Assembly: GCA_022701365.1 (NCBI GenBank)
Contig: JAKUHH010000030.1
Coordinates: forward strand, 435,107-499,106
Length of the DNA stretch: 64,000 nucleotides
Source of the DNA: Mycocentrospora acerina
Lineage: Eukaryota; Ascomycota; Dothideomycetes; Pleosporales
Reading direction: 5' to 3'
How positions within the stretch are numbered: position 1 is the first letter of the stretch; every line of letters starts with the position of its first letter. Positions 55,423 through 64,000 of the stretch are shown here, piece by piece. The notes beneath the pieces were generated by a model. The model saw nothing but the letters and a program-made list of their open reading frames with translations. It ran no database searches and had not been told where the DNA came from. The translations under genes were made by a program, and so were the position numbers.

Positions 55423-57062
55423 TCAAGTGCTATCGTGACCCGCTACATTCATGAAGGGACTTCTCTCTCGGAGCGATCTCCCGTACCGAATTAATACGAC
55501 GGGAATACAGCTCAACGCCAGTGCCGTAAACCCTAATAAGCTACTTGCCCAGTTGAATCCTAATGTTCGGTACATGCTCTGTGTTGCCAAGGGCAGGAAG
55601 GCAGCCATAAGGTTCTCCAGAAACGCGACGCCTGCAACCGCACTCGCAGCATACTTCGAATACGCATCAACAATATAAGTCGTCAGCGCAGCCGTGCAGC
55701 AAAACATACCGAAACCAACAAACCCTAATGCAATAGAAGGTACGATCCAAGGAACGGATGGATATGACGTCCAAGCGAAGTAAAAGAGTCCGCCCGCGAG
55801 TCCAAGGAAGGATGCAGGAATACTAAGGTACAGCCGCGCTTCTGGCAGCGGATGTCCCGGGTCTTCGATATTGTGCTTTGCAGAGGCGAAGTACACTCTA
55901 TCCTGGATTAACTGTGCACCAAGTCCTGCCAGCTCGCCAATTACAATCGCACTCTGTACCATTCCCGTACCGAAGAACGACCACCCGTACAACGCTTCGT
56001 AGACCTGCACAATAGATTGTGTGAACATGAATGCTATACCAATGACAAATGCTGACCATACACCTAAGCTGAGGACTACACCCTCAGTGAAAAGTAGGCG
56101 TGTGGGTCGGATGAGCGTCTCGAGAACAATATCTTGAAGGTTGGTCTCTTTCTTTTCGGTTGCTGAGAAGACTAGGCGCCCGGTCTTTTTGCGTATGCAA
56201 GCTGCACGGTGGTGCAGAATTACATCTGGTCGGACCTCGGGAAGGAATAGGAATAGTACAGGGATCAGAGCACTGTAGAAGATGATCTGAGAAAGGAAGA
56301 TCCATCGCCAAGTGGTTTGCTGCACGACTAAACTCCCGAACACAGGGCCCATACTTAGACCAGCGAGAAGCGCAAAGATATAAAGTGATGTGCTGAAGCT
56401 CTTCGTTCGGCTTGGTTTCCAGATATCACTCACGATACCAGATGTGATATTCGCTAGAGTTGCGGTACAGCTGCCTGTGATTATGCGGACGATTATCAAT
56501 GTGGCAAAGTTCTGGGCTACAGCTTGAGGAATAATGAAAACGATCAGCACAGCGTAGATGGCCTGCCCGTCTGTCAGTTTCCAGTTCTAATCCTACTCGT
56601 CTGACAATAACTTACTAGATAAGTCCATCTTACACCGAAGTTCTCCATTAATGGCAGTCCGATCAGAGGCGCCGCCGCACCACCCAGATTCCAGCTCAGC
56701 ACCGGCCAGTACGAGTGAGGAAATTCTTCGTCACTAATGCGGAAACTCTTGTTGATATTCTCAGCCGCACTCGTCATCATTGTTCCATTGACTTGGACTA
56801 CGAAAGTCATGAAGCATGCGAGAAGAGTGGTTCGCCATTTTTTCGAAATGCTCCAGTTGAAAGGATTCTCGGGATCGTTCGGCACAAAATCAATGGTCTT
56901 GTTCGTGAGCTGTAGAGCGAGACTTTGGTTTCTGTAAATGATGTTGCTCTGGTGTGGTGGAAGCTGGTTGTCATCCACTAGCTCTTCTTTGAACGATTGC
57001 GGACTGGTTGACCGTGGTATCGACATTAGTGATGTCCGCCAGCTCGTTTCTTGGGATGACAT
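55423..57062 (-). CDS. Major facilitator superfamily transporter, DHA1-type
   Basis: Exons 57062-56616 and 56562-55423 (53-nt intron) encode about 528 residues. A hydrophilic N-terminus (about 80 residues) ends in NDPENPFNWSISKKWR, the pre-TM1 motif typical of the fungal DHA1 drug:H+ antiporters. The splice restores a membrane segment (WTYL-AIYAVLIVFIIP). Twelve hydrophobic helices fit the length, with a central loop rich in charge (KKTGRLVFSATEKKETN) between the two halves, and the conserved GIVSDIWKPSRT and GPVFGSLV motifs. Such transporters export polyamines, drugs or metabolites across the plasma membrane. Substrate unknown. No toxin or biosynthetic genes sit beside it. Confidence 0.88.
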
Positions 57063-57734
57063 GTTTAACAGCTACCCAAGGTTTCAACAAAAAACAGAGA
57101 AGATCAACGACACCGAGTGAAGTTGGAGGATCTGGGGGTGTAGTACTCCACAAAAAATTGACGGGTACCTATAGAATGATAGTCCTGGAGGAAGTGGAGT
57201 ACTGGAGGTAGATCATGGAAAGCTTCATCCTTCCAAGTCTCGACAAGCCCAACGCTTCATGACGGATCTTGTGGAGACTTATTGTGTAAAGAGCAGGCCA
57301 CTTAAGCTATGACGACATTCGCCGCGCAACTACTGAACACCGTGACTTGAAGAAAAGATGTTGCAAGACACAGCGAATAGCAAATCTGACGTCACAACAA
57401 ATGACTTGAACAAAACGAGCTTTGCTGAAAAGTCTACTCATAACGTAAGAGAAAAGGGAGAAAGACACTAACCTTGGATTGGTCTAGTCAAACAGTATTT
57501 GGTTGAGTTTGAGAACATCCAAGAAGATCTCCTTTGCATTCTTCAATTCATTTAAAGAGAGAGTATGAGCTTATGCAGCTGTATAATATTCATAGGAGTT
57601 AGCCAAACATGTGTCAAACGTCCTGAGCTATGAAAAACCATGAGGTGCTTGAGATAAAATAGTATGGCTCTAAACTTAGTAATTCTCTCGTCCAAATGAG
57701 AATTGCATCTGTTCAATTGTCTGCATAAATTCTT
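57063..57734. other. Intergenic region, promoter of the MFS gene
   Basis: About 670 bases between two minus-strand genes; the right half is AT-rich. No supported coding signal. Confidence 0.45.
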
Positions 57735-58615
57735 CTAGTCATCTTTCTGTAGCCATTGCTCGCACGCCTCATACACTTTGGAGAAGGTTGGATCAAGTGT
57801 CAAAAATTTCTCAAACAGTCTTTCATCCAAGCGCCTGAAAAATTGTATAAAGGATACAAAGATGAAGTCCGCGTACGACACTACAAATTGTTAGTTCTGC
57901 ATACTTCTTAAATCCAATAAGGTACTCCAACTCACCTGTGTTCCCAAGAAAGAATGGGCCGTCATTCTTCCTTAACAAATCTCCCACCTCCCTGGCTGGT
58001 TCCTTCGCTTGCTCCCACCCTTCATCCGTTGCCTCTTCTCCCAACTCTTTCAACGACTTGCCAAAATGTTGTGCCCTCGTTCGACAGAAATACTCTACTG
58101 ATGTGTCATTCAAGACTCCAGGGACCTTGGGGATGAGGTGCCCGATCAACGGGTCCCTTAATTTGCCTATGTGGCGGCGAATCTTTTCTACGATTGGGTC
58201 TTCAAAGTGCAGAGAGGGATTTGGGTACGAGGTCTCAAGGTCTCGGGCTATAAGCCAGGAATCCATGGCGTAGGTTCCATCAGAATATTTTATCGCTGGG
58301 CAGGTGTAATCGCCGGAGTAACCGAACTCATCCTTAGAATTGGGGGGGATGTTGCTGAGGTACGTTAAGTAGAGAAACCAAGGACATATTAGAAGTTAGG
58401 ACGACGCACAACGATTTCAGAGTCGACTCGATGTCAGGGTACTCGATCCAAGAGGTTTGGTAGGGAATGTTTTTGTAATTCAAAATCATACGTGCTAGAT
58501 GAGTCAGTCGCATCGTACTTGAACAAAGCTCTTAGGACATACTTTTCCAGGGGTTGAGCGACCAGGAGGTACCCTGTTTGGTAGGAATATCATATAAAAT
58601 AACTTGGGACGCCAT
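57735..58615 (-). CDS. Glutathione S-transferase-like protein
   Basis: Four exons, 58615-58543, 58494-58410, 58354-57936 and 57880-57735, encode about 240 residues. The N-terminus (MASQVILYDIPTKQGTSWSL, then NPWKTRMILNYKNIPYQT) matches the thioredoxin-fold domain of fungal GST/beta-etherase-like proteins, with SWSLNPWKTR taking the place of the usual glutathione-contact Ser/Tyr. The C-terminal helical domain is seen in DPIVEKIRRHIGKLRDPLIGH, AREVGDLLRKNDGPFFLGN and YADFIFVSFIQFFRRLDE. All splice joins keep frame. Likely role: glutathione-dependent conjugation or lyase activity in the cytosol; catalytic type is not fixed. Its neighbour is the MFS transporter read in the same direction, a common detoxification pairing. 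Confidence 0.83.
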
Positions 58616-59999
58616 TTCCTGAAACGATTAAAAGAGATGTGTTTCACTGTTTTCGTTTAAATGCCAGGAGGGTTCTTTTTAAAAGAGATAGAGTTGACTT
58701 ATCTTGGCACCTTTATATCCTCCCCCTCAGTCTCGCTGACTAAGTTGACATCTCACGCCCTTTCAATACGCAGCAAGGACTGGATAATTTAGGAACTGGG
58801 TTAGCTTACCCATACGTTGGTTGTTGCTGACCCAAATGATTTACAATCCATGAAAATTCCCCAGAGTCTGCCAACATTGCGTTTCTTCATCTTCCATAAT
58901 ACAAGATACGGTCTGTTTTGCTTATTCAAAAAGGTATATAGCTGAGGGCATACCAGTAAGTACGTGGCTTGGATTTCAGCAGCATATGCGAAAAGTGGTG
59001 TGGGCACCTTGTATGTACAGATTACGCCCTCGCATTTCGCATCTTCTTGATGTGTCCCGTTTGCGGTTGCAGTCGCATGGGCGACCCACCCCCCCACCAG
59101 CGCAAACATCTACACCTCATCTTACCGCATCGCTCTCCACCTCTTGCTGTCACTCCCCACTCAACACATCCCCAGTTGTCCTCATCCACCCGAACGGAAA
59201 ACCCTCGTTTTTAGGCTCCACACACTTTACCACGAGCGTGTCAGTATCATGCGATTTCAGCACGTGCGGGGTCGTCGTTCAGCCCCCAACTATGAACCCT
59301 AATCTCCACTTGGCTTAGACAGCCACCATGTCGACAAGGCTAGATCGCTCCCAACGAATTGAATTTGCATTGCCCAACTGTAGCGCATATTTTTAGTGTT
59401 ATTAAGCGACAGGATCTCTTGAGGCTGCGTGGGAATCAAGGCCTCCCACAGCTTATTGAAGCCATACAGACTCCTTCAGATAGTTGTGATAGGCATCTGA
59501 CAACCATCTTATAGAATACTCCAATGTAGATTATCATTCTCTCACATTTTTCGCATCCATATTTACTCTAGAAATTTTCCCATTGCATATTCGCTTGCAG
59601 ATACAAATAGTTCATTTTCGTCGGGTCGGAGGCGTTAACCAGGATTCACAGTTAGCCATCTTTCAGCCCCCAGATCGGCGTGCGCGGGAGGGACATATGA
59701 CAGGACGGATATAAGATAAGCCAGAATCCTGATTTAGTTTGAGTTCAGAAATCAGCCTTGTCAACGAAAGGTAAGAAGAGGGAGAAGGTCGTACCTACCA
59801 CGTTGTGGAGCTTGAGCATCATTCCATTCCCGCGTCACGAAGCAGCAGCCGCACGCCAGTCCGCATGGCATTTCAACTCGTTACTCTCCATGCGACAACG
59901 TAAAAGTACCGACATATTATTAATGATACTACAAAATCTTGATCACTCTTTACAAAGCCGAGCATCCAGTCGTTGGAATTCAACTTGAGCATCGACAAT
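58616..59999. other. Divergent intergenic region, no supported gene
   Basis: About 1.4 kb between the GST-like gene (minus) and the large membrane-protein gene (plus). Short frames at 58801-59318 on both strands overlap each other and have no domain. Both promoters should lie here. Confidence 0.45.
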
Positions 60000-62036
60000 A
60001 TGAACAACGATCCAAAGGCTACCGATAGCGGATCGCCGCACATACCAATGTCGCCATACGATCCATCACATAGCTACAATGGTGGTGATCTTGCTATGCG
60101 CGAGATGAGCTCACCATTAAGTTCGCCACCATTGTCTTCGCCTGGCACTATGTTTTCAGATCGAAAAGGAGCCTACGCGTCTCTCAATACACCTCTTTCA
60201 CCTTTTGACAACCGGGCTTTTGACAGTCGGGACGATTCACGAGCCTCTATGGATCAGCATTTGATGGGCGACCATCACCATCACCATCTCCACCATCACC
60301 ATGTCAAGCGATTTGACCACAACGAATCACGAAAATTGATTTTCAAGACTGGATTCTCCAAGTTCTTGGTCACACTTTTTTTCAGCGCGGCGATGTGTGC
60401 CTGCCTCAAGGCCTGGGAAGGTTTTGATCGACCAATAGTACTGTCGAAGACAGACATTCGGTACTTTAATGGAATTACGATCGGTATCTCACTCTGCCTT
60501 GGTCTGAATCTGCTTTCCTCACTCAAGCAATACTCAAACACCCTCCGTTGGTCATTCTTGGCTCGGCGATATGTCAGCCTGGAGGTTTTTGAACTCGTTC
60601 TGGGATTGGGATCGTTATCTCATGTCTCAAAGTTGTTGCTAATTTCCTTCCCGGGGATTCGGCGGCGAAAATGGATACGGAAATTCAAGCTATTCAAGGA
60701 CGTGCGAGAAGACGGTACCAAGTGGACATGGCTCGCTTGTTTCTTTTGGCTTATGATCAATGTTGGTTCTCAGATCTTGGTTGCCTTGCTGAGTTTGTTC
60801 TGGCCCATGGATACGTCAGAAATACCGCTTTTTGTCAACGGTGGTGTAACAGTCGCAGACCTTACCACATGGCAAAATGTGACGTTGGAGGCCAGCAACT
60901 ACACGGACATGTCGGCAGCATGGATGTATGGGATGGAAGCTCAGGTTTACCCCGAATTTCGAAACAACGAAACAAGCAACGATCTTTCATCGCTGCCAGG
61001 CACACCGCTTTACAAAAGACTTGACAACTCAAGTTCTTACGAATACCGCTTTTACAACCGGAATCCAGAGCACTTGTTCACGAATTACGTCATGAGTCAA
61101 CGCAACATCTCAGCATTTGCAAAATGCGAGGAGTTGGAAACACGCGGACAGGTTGATACAGAGCTGATCACCCTTGAATACAAACCGCCAGGACAAAATA
61201 CATGGCTCAACTACTCCTTTCCTGAATATGGTGAAGGGACGGTGACCTGGATTGCATCTGTTCAAGAGCACTGTGGCCCTCGATGCACAAACTTTACTGT
61301 TTTGCAAACTGCAGACGGAGTTGTAGTCCACAAGCCGCACTTATATTTCTGCAATAACACACTCTCCGAGATCACCACTATGAAAGGTGAACATGACGTC
61401 AGGATCGATTCCGACGAGGACCGCGCGCGCGTCTTTGGAAACGATGACTTTGCACGCATTGCTGCAGGCGCGATAGCTTGGACAGGAGCGGACTGGAATG
61501 GTTGGGACACGGAGCAGTGGCGCTCCTATGCAAGCAGCGCCAAATGGTCGCCTTCGCATGAACTCAATCAGACCTGGGAGGTAGAGAACTTACTCTCACG
61601 ATTCACCATTGGTGCCATCGCAGCATTCGACGACCATGGTATCCGCTACAAGCTTGAAAAGCAAAGCGTGTGTCCCACTACAGGTCAGCAACTGAACATC
61701 GACTGGCCATACATATTCGCTATTCTTGGTGGAATATTGTTCATCCAGTTTGCGGCACTATGTGCACTGCTCATCTGGGCGAACAAGACGATTGTGAGGG
61801 ACGAGAGTTTCTTCAGCATGGCAATGCTGTTGAGCCCTGTGGTTGCACGGATTGGCCAGGCAGGGATGAATTTGAGTGGCGAGGAGATCAAAAATCATCC
61901 AAGGCTGAGATGGAAGAAGATACGGTACGATTATAGGGAAGGTGAGCAGGGAGAACCCAATCAAGTGGATATCTTCTTCGAGGGCAAAGATGAGAAAGAG
62001 GGGAGGAAGAGTTGGGCACCAGGGGTATACAGTTGA
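60000..62036 (+). CDS. Large multi-pass membrane protein, His-rich N-terminal tail
   Basis: Single exon, about 678 residues from the ATG at 60000. An in-frame extension 9 codons upstream begins with a TTG, so the later ATG is preferred. A Ser/Pro-rich tail (about 1-85) ends in a histidine run (about 91-101, DHHHHHLHHHHVKRFDH). Helices follow near 110-130 (FSKFLVTLFFSAAMCACL), 155-180 (FNGITIGISLCLGLNLL), 250-280 (TWLACFFWLMINVGSQILVALL). A large loop with N-x-S/T sites and paired Cys (CGPRCTNF) precedes a last helix (about 575-600, IFAILGGILFIQFAALCALL). The C-terminal tail is charged. The layout suggests a plasma-membrane or cell-surface protein with a glycosylated outer domain. I recognise no function. 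The His run could bind metal; that is speculative. Confidence 0.85.
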   Translation: MNNDPKATDSGSPHIPMSPYDPSHSYNGGDLAMREMSSPLSSPPLSSPGTMFSDRKGAYASLNTPLSPFDNRAFDSRDDSRASMDQHLMGDHHHHHLHHHHVKRFDHNESRKLIFKTGFSKFLVTLFFSAAMCACLKAWEGFDRPIVLSKTDIRYFNGITIGISLCLGLNLLSSLKQYSNTLRWSFLARRYVSLEVFELVLGLGSLSHVSKLLLISFPGIRRRKWIRKFKLFKDVREDGTKWTWLACFFWLMINVGSQILVALLSLFWPMDTSEIPLFVNGGVTVADLTTWQNVTLEASNYTDMSAAWMYGMEAQVYPEFRNNETSNDLSSLPGTPLYKRLDNSSSYEYRFYNRNPEHLFTNYVMSQRNISAFAKCEELETRGQVDTELITLEYKPPGQNTWLNYSFPEYGEGTVTWIASVQEHCGPRCTNFTVLQTADGVVVHKPHLYFCNNTLSEITTMKGEHDVRIDSDEDRARVFGNDDFARIAAGAIAWTGADWNGWDTEQWRSYASSAKWSPSHELNQTWEVENLLSRFTIGAIAAFDDHGIRYKLEKQSVCPTTGQQLNIDWPYIFAILGGILFIQFAALCALLIWANKTIVRDESFFSMAMLLSPVVARIGQAGMNLSGEEIKNHPRLRWKKIRYDYREGEQGEPNQVDIFFEGKDEKEGRKSWAPGVYS

Positions 62037-62436
62037 GAAGGAGTCATGTATTGAAGTTCTTGTTGCATTTTGTAGACATGAATATTGGAACAAGCACATC
62101 TTTGCTATTCTTTTTCTTCGATTACTTCTTAATCTCCAAGTCAATATGGCACTACACTTCGACTCAACGGTAAACGATGAATCGTCAAGATTGATCCATG
62201 TCGTCCCTTCACCTCATCTCGCAGTATCTTCACTGCAGTATGGAACCACTGCGTTTCACGTTTTGGTAGAGGCCACAAGATGATTTATAGCTTCTTCTGT
62301 AGTGGCGGAGCTTCCGTGCATGTTGTCGAAACGTGAGGCACGATGCGCCGGCCCGACAATTCGCCGCATCCCAAGATCTTCATCTTCCCATCTCGGACTC
62401 CCGCAATCGCACCCTGGCGTCGCTCTCCCTCCGATC
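62037..62436. other. Intergenic region
   Basis: 400 bases between two plus-strand genes; the 3' flank of the membrane protein and the promoter of the next gene. No element is recognised. Confidence 0.4.
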
Positions 62437-63223
62437 ATGGCTTCCCTCCACCAAATACCACGGTTCCTCCTCCCAAGAGGACCGCTCCTCCTCCGGACAC
62501 AACCCCGCGTATTCGCCCCGCTACAGCTGCCCACACCCCTCCGCTATGCATCGTCATCCGCCAAGGGCCTCTCAGAGGAGTTCCGACGACGACAAGCCGC
62601 ACAACAGCAGAAGACGCCCGTAATACCCCAGCCAGACAAATTCCGTCCGCCATCGCACAAATACGCACCGCGAAAGAATGATCTCAACAACAAAGTCTAC
62701 GGCCCGCCAATCACAGAAGAAGACAGGAAGCGCATGGCAACAAAAAAATACCCCAACATGATGAGTCCTGAGGGCACATTTTCGCACTGGTTCCTAAACA
62801 ACCGCGCGATCCATCTCTGGATCACAATGGTGCGTTTCCCCCCTCCCCCGCACCTTCACAGCTAACAGCCATCAGGGTATATTAGTATCTCTTGCAGTAG
62901 CAGCCTGGTACATGGATTTTATCAGCAAGACAATCTACACTGCACTCATTCCCTCCCGCAAGGACTTCTTCCGCCACCCCTTCGAGTCGACGGGCCGCTT
63001 CATCGACGTCTACAAGATGCACATGGAGCACACGAGCCAGGTATACTCGCAGCAGCGACTCAAGAAGGCTGAAGATGTAGAGAAGAGGAAGCAGTATAGG
63101 CTGGAGAGGCGGATGGAGGCCGAGGCAAGGGGCGAGACGTATGAGGAGGACCCGAGGTATTATGTCGGAGAGGACGGTGTGAGGAGGAGGCGGGTCAAGA
63201 GATGGTTTGGTATTTGGGAATAA
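62437..63223 (+). CDS. Mitochondrial single-pass membrane protein, conserved in fungi
   Basis: Exons 62437-62829 and 62876-63223 (46-nt GTGCGT...TCAG intron) encode about 246 residues. The first 35 residues are Arg/Leu/Pro-rich without acids (MASLHQIPRFLLPRGPLLLR), a mitochondrial presequence. The middle carries conserved-looking NNKVYGPPITEEDRKRMATK and SPEGTFSHWFLNNR. A transmembrane helix crosses the splice (AIHLWITMGILVSLAVAAWYMDF). The C-terminal region is basic and helical (RLKKAEDVEKRKQYRLERR), ending RRRVKRWFGIWE. An inner-membrane or assembly-factor role is plausible but inferred. Upstream in-frame sequence is not required for a good presequence. Confidence 0.82.
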
Positions 63224-63684
63224 AATTATGGGACACTCGAGGAAGATCTTATGGGAGGCTGGTTGTATGATAGAGATGGAAGAGAGATTTGTAAGATGTA
63301 CGATGGGGTGAGAGATTGATCTAGTGGCCGAAGAGACTAGAAGTGCCGAGCTTGTGGAATGGTGGAGATGGACGAGATCAGGCAGTGAAGTAGTGGGTAT
63401 GAGAGTGTGTACGTTTTCAGAAAATCGCTGAGCCTATGCACTCGGTGGATAGAGAGCACAAGGGGAGTCGCATTGTAGCGTATTGTATCTGTACCAACAT
63501 CTGACCCAAGGCTATGCCCACACATCATATTTGAAGTGAGCAAAACCTGACATCTATCAAATCTATATCTGAGCACACAAACCTCTATATCTGAGCACCT
63601 ACCCCTCCCTGAAAAAAAACTCCAAGTTTCCCCCAAGGGTATCATCCAACCAATGCACCCATACATCTCAAAGTCCTTCCCATC
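63224..63684. other. Convergent 3' intergenic region
   Basis: 461 bases between the mitochondrial protein (plus) and the queuosine-salvage gene (minus). No coding signal. Confidence 0.45.
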
Positions 63685-63980
63685 TTAGTACCAGATACTT
63701 CTCGTCCTATGGTGCGGAATCTCCTCTGCATCATCCCTCTCCTTCTCTTTGGCCAAGTCATACAGGAAGAAATCAATCAGGACGGCGTTTACTTCTGCGT
63801 CAGGATCGAGCTTGAGGATCTCACGCCGTAGCAGCTCCACCGCCCAGATGCTGCATCCGCGGATTTGCATTTCCCACTCGTGGCCGGACTCGAGTGGGTC
63901 TAGCCGGCGGATGTGGTTTTCAAGGGGAGGGCAGTACCACAGGATGTTGAGGGAGTGCAGGATTTGGGGGATGCGGTAGT
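63685..63980 (-). CDS. QNG1: Queuosine salvage protein (DUF2419/QNG1 family), 3' exon, cut by window edge
   Basis: The last exon of a minus-strand gene, 63980-63685. It begins at a CAG acceptor; intron sequence continues to the right edge, so upstream exons lie outside. It reads DYRIPQILHSLNIL, a charged linker, then IRGCSIWAVELLRREI, NAVLIDFFLYDLAKE and the C-terminal end HHRTRSIWY, all diagnostic of the Q_salvage family. In the family, queuosine-5'-phosphate is cleaved to the base queuine for tRNA modification. The final HHRTR and FFLYD motifs are near-invariant. Conservation is strong enough to be confident in family from the fragment alone. Confidence 0.88.
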
Positions 63981-64000
63981 CTGTGGAGGGAGTTGGTAAG

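Noticed and set aside
1..64000. tRNA, rRNA or CRISPR features
   Set aside because: I looked for B-box-like GTTCGANTC and cloverleaf arms and for spaced identical repeats; nothing convincing. A dedicated scan could still find a tRNA.

Overview
The window is nuclear DNA from a filamentous ascomycete, most likely Pezizomycotina and probably Dothideomycetes/Pleosporales. The grounds are short (about 45-60 nt) GT-AG introns in most genes, ATP-citrate lyase split into two divergently transcribed genes (ACL1/ACL2), an ascomycete-type laccase ending DSGI, a SAL1-type EF-hand carrier, and an RNase P p40-like and a Swt21-like gene. The lineage below Pezizomycotina is inferred from protein resemblance and was not tested. 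There is one scaffold gap (N, 31519-32413) beside G30 and poly-C runs.

Layout. 1-8.98 kb is dense with housekeeping genes: a mitochondrial carrier cut by the left edge, a RING/TRAF-type zinc-finger protein head-to-head with a Syn8-like Qc-SNARE, and the Ca2+-regulated carrier SAL1 head-to-head with cyclin C (SSN8). 9-17.7 kb is looser: a conserved low-complexity protein, a small mitochondrial protein, an (AAG)31 tract and a GliT-like FAD/dithiol oxidoreductase. 17.7-22.9 kb is the divergent ACL2/ACL1 pair, which makes cytosolic acetyl-CoA. 24-30.3 kb holds a membrane-anchored histidine-phosphatase relative that has lost its catalytic residues, a Nudix hydrolase, an AT-rich island built on a 54-bp tandem repeat, and a protein with a complete trypsin-like triad behind a duplicated N-terminal module. 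32.5-40 kb carries a WDR48/Bun107-like deubiquitinase cofactor, a PET8-type S-adenosylmethionine carrier and a Swt21/WRAP53-like WD40 protein.

40-45 kb carries a secreted laccase divergent from a secreted Thr-rich protein. 45.1-48.4 kb has no gene I can support. 48.4-64 kb has RNase P p40, a class I sirtuin, an F-box-like protein, an aldo-keto reductase with a possible mitochondrial presequence, a DHA1-type MFS transporter, a GST-like protein, a large His-rich membrane protein, a mitochondrial single-pass protein and the 3' end of a queuosine-salvage gene.

I see no classical secondary-metabolite cluster, intact transposon, rRNA, tRNA or CRISPR. Mitochondrial and acetyl-CoA metabolism recur (three SLC25 carriers, ACL1/ACL2, two small mitochondrial proteins, perhaps the AKR), but nothing shows these genes form a regulated unit. 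The least explained parts are the 54-bp repeat island and the triad-bearing gene beside it, at 26.8-30.3 kb. Exon boundaries were set by hand from splice motifs and reading frame; all reported joins keep frame.
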